A stretch of 64,000 nt of DNA, from NCBI GenBank assembly GCA_004138175.2, contig RYFE02000006.1, positions 124,001 through 188,000 of the forward strand, read 5' to 3'. The notes under the pieces were generated by a model, which did no database searches, was not told the DNA's origin, and worked only from the letters and a program-made list of their open reading frames with translations. Position 1 is the first letter of the stretch; the number at the start of each line of letters is the position of its first letter. The DNA comes from Chloroflexales bacterium ZM16-3. Its GTDB lineage: Bacteria > Chloroflexota > Chloroflexia > Chloroflexales > Chloroflexaceae. Made by a program: the position numbers and the translations under genes. This document shows, one piece after another, positions 57,886 to 64,000 of the stretch.

Positions 57886-59304
57886 TCACTTCCCCCCGAA
57901 GCCCTCGCGGATCACCCGCAGACCCTCAAGGATCCAGGGGTCGGCCTCCTCACTATAGCGCGTCCAGTCCTGGTTGAGTACAATATCCGGCTGAACGCCG
58001 ACCCCCTCCAGGTTCTGGCCGTCGCGCAGGCGGAAGCCCTCCTGGGCGACCCAGAGACGGGCACCGCCAGTCAGATCATAGGAGTAGATCGTCTCGGTGT
58101 TGCCCGCAGAGGGCGCGCCGATCACGATTGCGCCAACCTCGTGCTGGAGGATACCGGCCAGCAGTTCGGCGTACGACGCCGTGCCGCCGTCGATCAGCAC
58201 CACCAGCGGCACCCCGCGCAGGTCGGGCGAGGTCTCACCGCTGATCTCCAGGGGCGTATCGCCCTGGCGGCTGAAGAAGTCGCCGACGTGGCCGCGCACA
58301 AAGTGTCCGAGCAGGCCGGTGAGCACTGCGCGCCAGCCGCCGGGGTTGCGCCGGAGGTCGATAATCAGGCCATTCAGCCGACCGCTGCTGCTCATCATGT
58401 CGAGCGATTCGGCGGCATGGTCTGCCATATCGTTTACCCAGAGCGTCGTCACCTCCAGGTATCCCACATGATCCGGCAGCATACGGGCTTCAGGCGTGAT
58501 CCGCCCCTCAACAAGCCGACGGGTGAGCACCATGTCGCGGCTGGCCTCGCCAGGCCGCACCACAGTGATCCGCACCTTACTGCCCGCCGGCCCCTGGATG
58601 TCGGCCTTCGTGTAGAAGACCCCATCCACCGCCACGATCCGGTCACGCGCCCGCAGACCAGCCCGGTCGGCCGGGCTGTCGGGAAAGACATGCTGAATCA
58701 GCAGCGAGTCGGTCAGTGGCAGGGCGATCACCCCGATCCCAACCTGCTCGTCGAGGCCGCTGCTCAGCACATCCTCGCGCTTTGCCGCGCTCGGGGCCAG
58801 CACGCGCGAGTGGTTATCGTCCAGCCGCTCAACCATTGTATTTAGCAGGCGGTAGAACGCCTCATCGCTCTGGGCCTGCTCGACCAGCGGCATAAACTCC
58901 TCGCGCACGGCGGCCCAGTCTATGCCACGAAAGTCGGCGTAGAGATAGTTGTCATTCACCGTCGTCCAGACCTCGGCCAAGATCTGCTGCCGCACCAGCG
59001 CGGGGATGCTCGTGGGTGTCAGGTCGGCAGTTGGCACAGGCGGCGGATCTGTGGGCGTCGTTGTGGGTGAGGGCTTGGTCGTTGCGCTCGGCTGCGGGGT
59101 GGGATTGGGGGCGACCTCCTCGGGCGGGGCGGGGATCGCCGTGACCGCAGCGACAATTGCGATCGGTGTTCCGGTCGGGCGCTCGGGGGTGCGGGCCGGG
59201 TTCGCGCCGCAGCCTATGACGATCATCGACGCAGCCACTAGTGCCGCGCCGCGCTGCCAGAATCGCCATAGTCCCTGCGAGTCACGCGTCATCCTGTTGC
59301 CCAT
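57886..59304 (-). CDS. S41-family lipoprotein protease (CtpA-like, atypical active site)
   Basis: The 472 residues start with a lipoprotein signal (ALVAASMIVIGC), a Pro/Thr linker, a helical segment (ILAEVWTTVNDNYLYADFRG), a PDZ domain (LLIQHVFPDSPADRAGLRAR) and an S41 core. The nucleophile Ser is in DGGTASYAELLAG. Where CtpA has its Lys (TFGKG), this reads APSAGNTET, so the usual Ser-Lys dyad is not complete. GLIIDLRRNPGGW matches the core strand. It could be a protease with another base or a PDZ chaperone. The start may be the ATG at 59292. Confidence 0.8.
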   Translation of the reverse strand: MGNRMTRDSQGLWRFWQRGAALVAASMIVIGCGANPARTPERPTGTPIAIVAAVTAIPAPPEEVAPNPTPQPSATTKPSPTTTPTDPPPVPTADLTPTSIPALVRQQILAEVWTTVNDNYLYADFRGIDWAAVREEFMPLVEQAQSDEAFYRLLNTMVERLDDNHSRVLAPSAAKREDVLSSGLDEQVGIGVIALPLTDSLLIQHVFPDSPADRAGLRARDRIVAVDGVFYTKADIQGPAGSKVRITVVRPGEASRDMVLTRRLVEGRITPEARMLPDHVGYLEVTTLWVNDMADHAAESLDMMSSSGRLNGLIIDLRRNPGGWRAVLTGLLGHFVRGHVGDFFSRQGDTPLEISGETSPDLRGVPLVVLIDGGTASYAELLAGILQHEVGAIVIGAPSAGNTETIYSYDLTGGARLWVAQEGFRLRDGQNLEGVGVQPDIVLNQDWTRYSEEADPWILEGLRVIREGFGGK

Positions 59305-59328
59305 CGCCCTATCGCCCTGTGACGTAGA

Positions 59329-61056
59329 TCACTCTGTCGCAAAGGCCGCCGCCAGCACCTCGCCGGCCAAACGTGCGCCAACGCTACTTCCTTCGCCACC
59401 ACTCTCAACCATCACCGCAATAGCAAATCGCGGCTTCTCTAGCGGTGCCAACGCGATAAACCAGGCGTGTGGCGGCGCGCCCGGCACATGCTCTGCCGTC
59501 CCAGACTTCCCCCCCACCGCGATCCCCGGCACATACTCACTCACCGACCGGCCGAAGCCGTAGCGAGCCACCGCCGACATGTCCGCCTGCATTATCTTCG
59601 CGATCGCCGCCGACATCGCCCGGCGGATCGGCCGCGCCGACTGCTCGACGATCAGGCTGCCGTCGGGTCGGGTGATCTTCTGCACCAGGTAGGGCCGCAT
59701 CATCACGCCATCGTTGGCGATCGCCGCTGTCATCATCGCCATCTCTAGCGGGGTGACAAGCAGCTGTCCCTGTCCATAGCCGGTGTCGGCCATACCGCGC
59801 GGCTGGTTCAGGAACCCCGGGTCAACATACAGCAGGCTCGCCGCCGTCGGCAGGTCGGAGAACTCGCCATAGAGCGAGGGCGCCTTCTGCGGCGGGTAGA
59901 TGTCGAACTGGCGGGCCGTGTCGCCGAACAAGTCGGGGCCGAGGCGCACCGCATACTGGGCGAACGCCGTGTTGCACGAGTAGGCGTAGACCTTCTCCAG
60001 GCTCGCCGGGTCGCCGGTGAGGGACGAGAGGTTATCCACCGCATTCACCACCGGTGGCGCGCTCGGGTCGGGCCGGTACTCCTGCGGGCAGGTGATGCTG
60101 TTCGGCTGAGCGACGCCCTGGTGCTCTAGGGCGGAGATCGCCGTCAGCGTCTTAAATGTCGATCCGGGCGGGTAAAGGCCCTGAGATGGCCGGTTTAGCA
60201 GGGGCTGCCCGGCGCTATCGGCGTTGATCTGCGACCAGTAGGCTGCGATGCGGGCGTTCTCCACATCCCAGTCAGCCGCGCTCGGGTCGAAGCTCAGGCC
60301 GCGCGGGTCGAACCCCGGCTGCGAGACCATCGCCAGCACCGCGCCGGTGCGCGGGTCGAGCACCACAACCGAGCCGCTGCGCCCATTCAGCGCCTGCGCC
60401 GCCCGAGCCTGTAGGTCGGCGTTCAGGGTCAGCACCAGCCGGTTGCCGCGCCGCTCCCCGCCGACAAACTGCTCCTGGATGCGCTGGATCTCATTGCCGC
60501 GATCGCCAGTCAGGTAGGCGGAGTAGGTTGCCTCTAGGCCGCTCTGGCCGTAGCGCGTGCTGAAGAAGCCGAGGATATTGCTAAATGCGGTCGGGTCGTA
60601 GCTGTTCACCAGGGGGTAGGTGCGGCGGGCGAAGTCGCCAACCGGCTCGCTATCGGCCAGCACAGTGCCGCGCCGGTCGACGATCTGGCCGCGCAGCACC
60701 CGCTGCGAGTCGAGCACGGGGCGCACATTGCTCGTGGTGCTGCCATCGGCACCGACCGCGACGTAGTTATAGATCGCGTCGGCCTGGACGAACTGCTGGC
60801 GCAGCAGCTGGAGGCTGAGCAGGCCGAAGCCCACCAGGATCACCAGCCCAACATTATAGACGCTGCGGGGGATGCCGCGCGGCGCGACCGGCTGGCTCAG
60901 CCAGCCAGCCAGCCCGATCAGCGGTGCCGACGCCCAGAGACAGATCAGCCAGCGGACATCGGCCTCGACTGGCTGGAAAATCCCGTAGCTGACCAGGGCC
61001 AGTGCAGCCAACGCAAGACCGGCGCGCAGTATTGATCGTGCCCCCCATAAGCCCAT
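59329..61056 (-). CDS. Penicillin-binding transpeptidase (PbpA/FtsI class B type)
   Basis: The 575-residue protein has two to three N-terminal membrane helices, a dimerisation domain (RGQIVDRRGTVLADSEPVG) and a transpeptidase domain with PPGSTFKTL (SxxK), YSCNTAF (SxN) and GGKSGTAEH (KTG box as KSG). It crosslinks peptidoglycan; the long membrane N-terminus is like PbpA proteins paired with a RodA/FtsW partner, not seen here. ATG 61056 is preferred; the ribosome-binding site is weak. It lies 24 bp ahead of the S41 gene on the same strand. Confidence 0.93.
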   Translation of the reverse strand: MGLWGARSILRAGLALAALALVSYGIFQPVEADVRWLICLWASAPLIGLAGWLSQPVAPRGIPRSVYNVGLVILVGFGLLSLQLLRQQFVQADAIYNYVAVGADGSTTSNVRPVLDSQRVLRGQIVDRRGTVLADSEPVGDFARRTYPLVNSYDPTAFSNILGFFSTRYGQSGLEATYSAYLTGDRGNEIQRIQEQFVGGERRGNRLVLTLNADLQARAAQALNGRSGSVVVLDPRTGAVLAMVSQPGFDPRGLSFDPSAADWDVENARIAAYWSQINADSAGQPLLNRPSQGLYPPGSTFKTLTAISALEHQGVAQPNSITCPQEYRPDPSAPPVVNAVDNLSSLTGDPASLEKVYAYSCNTAFAQYAVRLGPDLFGDTARQFDIYPPQKAPSLYGEFSDLPTAASLLYVDPGFLNQPRGMADTGYGQGQLLVTPLEMAMMTAAIANDGVMMRPYLVQKITRPDGSLIVEQSARPIRRAMSAAIAKIMQADMSAVARYGFGRSVSEYVPGIAVGGKSGTAEHVPGAPPHAWFIALAPLEKPRFAIAVMVESGGEGSSVGARLAGEVLAAAFATE

Positions 61057-61060
61057 TGTT

Positions 61061-61125
61061 CTTGTCTCAAAAAAGAAATGGCCTGAGACACACAGCGTGC
61101 CAGGCATACACCAATCCTAATTATA
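61061..61125 (-). promoter_or_regulatory. Leader and -10 of the PBP gene
   Basis: TATAAT on the minus strand at 61125-61120. In the leader TGTCTCA and TGAGACA (about 61092-61061) form an inverted repeat. No convincing -35. Confidence 0.4.
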
Positions 61126-61162
61126 CTATACGTCCTCGTGGAGGGCAGGGCCAAACTGAGGT

Positions 61163-62314
61163 TTAGGCATCAAGCGGCAGCGTGGCGCGCAGCGTCACGC
61201 CGCCGCTCTCGCCCTCGAAGACCGCAAGCTGGCCGTCGAGCTCAGCGAGGCGATAGCGCACTGCCCGCAGGGCGTGCATTCCCGGTCGCTCGTAGGTGCC
61301 ATCAAGCAGACCGACCCCATCATCCTGAACTGCCAGGGTGACGGCCTGAGGCTCAAACGAGATCGTGATCATCGCGCTGTGGGCGTGGGCGTGCTGGTTG
61401 ATATTCAGCAGCGCCTCGTGCGCCGTACGCAGCAGAACGCTGTGCTGGGCACCGCTGAGCGGTCGGACAGCGCCCAGGGTCGTCAGCTGCATTGCGACAG
61501 TGCTCTGTCGTCCGATGTTCAGCGCCAGCTGGTCGATCTCGGCGGGGAAGGAAAGCTCCTCGCTCGGCGTTGGGTCGAAGATCGCGTGACGGGCCGCCTC
61601 TGATCGCGGTGCTGGCTCCATCTGAGAAGCTGTACGCTGCGGTGCAGCTGCCCCTCCGGCGCGCATACTCGCATCGCTCTCAAGATCTGCAAAGATGCTC
61701 AAGCGCAGCAGATGATCGCTCCCATCACCACCTGCCGCCCGCCGCCCGCCGCCCATCGTCTGTCGCTGGCCAGCCAGTGAGCCGGGGTGTTCACTGTGGC
61801 CCAACAACTGCCTGAGCAGCGCCCAGGCGCACACAAATGCAAGGGGAGCCACCGCGCGAAACCCCACCAGCGCCAGATTTATCGTATCGCCAGACGACAT
61901 CTGCTGGAGCAGAAGGCAGCTACTATCGAGGAAGCTAAAGACGACCCCGGCGATAATCGCCGTGCGCCAGCCGCCCAGCAGCGTGGGCAGCACCAGCGCG
62001 CCGAGGGCATATGGCAGAAATGGGAGCGCCCCGCCCCCGCCCAGCCAGACCACCGCGATCCCGGCGAGCACATCCAGCAGCATCACCGCCGGGCGCCGTC
62101 GCGCCAGACGCACATAGCCATGGGCCATGGCGGTGGCCGCTACCGTGATCACCCCGAGCAGCAGCAGGATACCCGCATCGCGGGGGAGGCTATCCAACGC
62201 GCGGCCGGGCACTGTCAGCGAGAGGCCAGCCACTGCCCAGGCGAGCCAGCGATAGCTGTAAAATGCGGTGTCGTCGTTCCAGCGGACGCGCCACTTATCC
62301 AGCGATACCTTCAC
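61163..62314 (-). CDS. Membrane sensor with HATPase domain, no visible phospho-acceptor His
   Basis: The 383 residues have about five membrane helices (to about 185), a poorly conserved linker (GQRQTMGGGRRAAGGDG) and a GHKL ATPase domain: EALLNINQHAHAHSAMITI (N box), QDDGVGLLDG (G1), GMHALRAVRYRLAELDG (G2). The NarL/DesK-type H box is not found where it should precede the N box. It could be a kinase with a diverged H box or a pure ATPase sensor. GTG 62314, six bases after AAAGGGA, is chosen over the ATG at 62368. No response regulator is adjacent. Confidence 0.7.
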   Translation of the reverse strand: MKVSLDKWRVRWNDDTAFYSYRWLAWAVAGLSLTVPGRALDSLPRDAGILLLLGVITVAATAMAHGYVRLARRRPAVMLLDVLAGIAVVWLGGGGALPFLPYALGALVLPTLLGGWRTAIIAGVVFSFLDSSCLLLQQMSSGDTINLALVGFRAVAPLAFVCAWALLRQLLGHSEHPGSLAGQRQTMGGGRRAAGGDGSDHLLRLSIFADLESDASMRAGGAAAPQRTASQMEPAPRSEAARHAIFDPTPSEELSFPAEIDQLALNIGRQSTVAMQLTTLGAVRPLSGAQHSVLLRTAHEALLNINQHAHAHSAMITISFEPQAVTLAVQDDGVGLLDGTYERPGMHALRAVRYRLAELDGQLAVFEGESGGVTLRATLPLDA

Positions 62315-62424
62315 GGCGCTCCCTTTCACAGACGTGGAGCTGATGAACAGGGGACAGCAAAACGCCACTTCAGGCTGGGGGCTTGCTACAGTTTAGCAGA
62401 AAGGTCGGACTACGGCAACCCTGA

Positions 62425-63282
62425 TCAGAGCACAAGCGTTGCGTACATAATCGCTAGAAAGAGCCCGCCGCCCAGCATCCCATACTCGATCACCAGGCGT
62501 CGGCTCATCCGCTCCTGGGCCTGGTGCTGAAGCAGGCTCACCGCCACATAAAAGATCACTAGCAGCAGCGTCCCTGCGATCAAGAAGGTCGTTGCCCAGT
62601 AGTTAAGCGGCCAGGTCGCCTCGGCCAGCGTCAGCCCCACCAGCGCAGAGAGAACGAAGCCTCCAGATCGTGGCAGCCATGCCAGCAGCGCGTAGGATAG
62701 CAGCGTCGCCGTTGTGCCGATCAACGTCGCCGAATAGAGCGTGCGGAATCGTGTGTAGTAGACGGCGCTGAAGCAGCCGAAGGCCAGCAGGTAGGCGATC
62801 ACCTGGAGCGTTATCTGCGCCCGCTGGCTCACCTCAGGCCGCCGATCCAGGGCGAAGTGCTGGGCCAGCAGCACAGCCAGCAGCGACCCGCCCGCCGCCA
62901 CCAGGGCCATCGCGAATGCCGCCCCCTGGAGCGACCCGCTGAACAGCCGGAAGAAGGCGAATGAGCCAACCACGCTGAACGACGGCAGGATCCAGAAGGC
63001 CGGTGCCACCTCGAAGCGCACAACCCCCAGGTTAATGATCGGCAGCGTGCGCGCCTGGATCTGCGGGTGCGAGCGCGCCAGCAGGTCGGCCCCTGCGCAG
63101 GTGATCACGACCAGCGAGGCGATCAGAAACCACGATAGCGTGATCGTCGGCAGGTCGCCGCCAAGGACGATCCGCAGCGTATTCGGATTCCCATCCACCA
63201 GAAAGATCACCGCGAGCCCGATCAGAATGACAAAGACGAGCGAGACGATCCGATCATAGCGCGGTTGTGGTGAGGTCATCAT
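62425..63282 (-). CDS. Polytopic membrane protein of unknown function
   Basis: The 285 residues form about eight hydrophobic helices (IVSLVFVILIGLAVIFLVDG, SWFLIASLVVITCAGADLL, FWILPSFSVVGSFAFFRLF and so on) with a charged loop HFALDRRPEVSQRAQ. No catalytic motif is seen. It lies between a sensor ATPase and a divergent MarR gene; similar uncharacterised proteins are common in Chloroflexota. Confidence 0.7.
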   Translation of the reverse strand: MMTSPQPRYDRIVSLVFVILIGLAVIFLVDGNPNTLRIVLGGDLPTITLSWFLIASLVVITCAGADLLARSHPQIQARTLPIINLGVVRFEVAPAFWILPSFSVVGSFAFFRLFSGSLQGAAFAMALVAAGGSLLAVLLAQHFALDRRPEVSQRAQITLQVIAYLLAFGCFSAVYYTRFRTLYSATLIGTTATLLSYALLAWLPRSGGFVLSALVGLTLAEATWPLNYWATTFLIAGTLLLVIFYVAVSLLQHQAQERMSRRLVIEYGMLGGGLFLAIMYATLVL

Positions 63283-63345
63283 GATTATTTCGGCCTGTGG
63301 TGCTTATCTGCACACGTTCATCCTGTGCATCGATGTGACATAAGG

Positions 63346-63387
63346 TTGACACCAATAGTACAGCATGATATATTTTTTCTATAGAAA
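63346..63387 (+). promoter_or_regulatory. Promoter and palindromic operator of the MarR gene
   Basis: TTGACA (63346-63351), 17 bp, TATATT (63369-63374), followed by the perfect palindrome TTTCTATAGAAA (63376-63387) at the expected start point. Autoregulation by the MarR protein is inferred. Confidence 0.65.
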
Positions 63388-63470
63388 CGAATCATATTGT
63401 TACGCACACGGCTGGCCTGGAGCAGCGCCCACCGATAGCCTCTCACGCTCATCTACCTGAGGTCTCGATC

Positions 63471-63956
63471 ATGAGCTTCCCTCAAGACATCTCCGAGCAA
63501 GACGCAGCCCCCATCGAGATTGAGTTTGAGGCGTACACGCTGCTCCGCCAAGTCAACTCGATGCTAGAGACCTATAACCGCTACGACCTGCGCAGCGAAG
63601 AGCTGACAATGCCGCAGTTTCTGATCCTCACCTACGCCACCCCGGTAGGTGTGCCGCTGAGCGCCATCAGCAGCCGCATGCTCTGCGACAACAGCAACCT
63701 CACGGGGATCGTCGAGCGGCTGATCAGCAAGGGCTATGTTGAGCGACGGCCCAACCCGCAAGATCGCCGGGTGAGCCTGATCTGCCTCACGACCGCAGGT
63801 GCCGAGAAGCTGCGGCGGATCAAGCCCCGCCACCACGCCCGCGTCAGCCGGCGTATGCGCAGCCTCGCCCCGTCAGAGGTGGCCCAGCTGCACAACCTCC
63901 TCCAGATGCTCTTTCAGGGTCTCCAGGAGCAGCCCAGCGGCGACTCCACAGACTAG
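63471..63956 (+). CDS. MarR-family transcriptional regulator
   Basis: A 161-residue winged-helix regulator: TMPQFLILTYATPVGVPLSA, recognition region SSRMLCDNSNLTGIVERLIS, wing KGYVERRPNPQDRRVSLICL, and the C-terminal dimerisation helix. MarR proteins dissociate from DNA on binding a small phenolic or other ligand. The palindrome at its promoter suggests self-repression. Its target may include the divergent membrane protein. Confidence 0.92.
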   Translation: MSFPQDISEQDAAPIEIEFEAYTLLRQVNSMLETYNRYDLRSEELTMPQFLILTYATPVGVPLSAISSRMLCDNSNLTGIVERLISKGYVERRPNPQDRRVSLICLTTAGAEKLRRIKPRHHARVSRRMRSLAPSEVAQLHNLLQMLFQGLQEQPSGDSTD

Positions 63957-64000
63957 GCCCGAAGAGGCTGCACAGAGGACAGTCCTCTGTTTTACTGCAT

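Overview
The window is GC-rich chromosomal DNA from a filamentous anoxygenic phototroph of the Chloroflexota, most likely Chloroflexales/Chloroflexineae. The main evidence is a minus-strand photosynthesis cluster (46152 to 41603): pufB-pufA (B808-866-type antenna beta and alpha), pufC (tetraheme reaction-centre cytochrome), bchG and bchP. A convergent auracyanin-type blue copper gene lies next to bchP. pufLM is not beside pufBAC, which is the Chloroflexus-like arrangement rather than the Roseiflexus one. No rRNA, tRNA, CRISPR array, prophage or transposase gene was seen.

Layout. 1-2.9 kb: the end of a helicase and an XRE/NB-ARC/TPR STAND regulator. 3-5 kb: a secreted M23-type protein with Fn3 repeats. 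5.1-13.8 kb: lipoprotein, PP2C-like phosphatase, DtxR-like regulator, FHA-GAF-cyclase, PSP1 protein, MBL hydrolase, CvpA. 13.9-19.5 kb: a translationally coupled CHAT protease / nSTAND-WD40 pair. 19.5-29.6 kb: metabolism and transport (hydratase-family enzyme, IlvE, methyltransferase, two Opp/Dpp ATPases, McrB-like NTPase, sugar nucleotidyltransferase, zinc ribbon, MocR regulator). 29.9-34.7 kb: a giant DUF11-repeat surface protein. 35-38.1 kb: SpoU methyltransferase and a fused glycolate-oxidase-like flavoprotein. 38.5-46.2 kb: rplI, dnaB and the photosynthesis block. 46.5-50.4 kb: an asymmetric ABC exporter pair. 50.5-64 kb: metallophosphoesterase, degenerate membrane-anchored CHAT protein, two S51-like proteins, GNAT, MiaA, DICT protein, S41 protease, PBP, sensor kinase, membrane protein, MarR.

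The most unusual feature is the repeat architecture. (1) Perfect palindromes with unrelated arms share a GCGAAGC/GCTTCGC centre, and one lies in frame inside a CDS. (2) A 26-28 bp palindrome family begins TAGGGGCG and supplies the stop codon of four genes. (3) Octamer CACTGAGG arrays sit in the same orientation at the 3' ends of four genes. (4) Heptamer tandem repeats occur between genes, and three coding sequences contain them in frame. (5) Two apparently identical 114-bp elements in inverted orientation bracket a 10-kb segment holding dnaB and the whole photosynthesis cluster. (6) A 188-bp MITE-like element and a three-copy 131-bp structured repeat are also present. The CHAT/nSTAND pair, the pseudo-CHAT protein and the STAND regulator are the best candidates for a signalling or conflict system.
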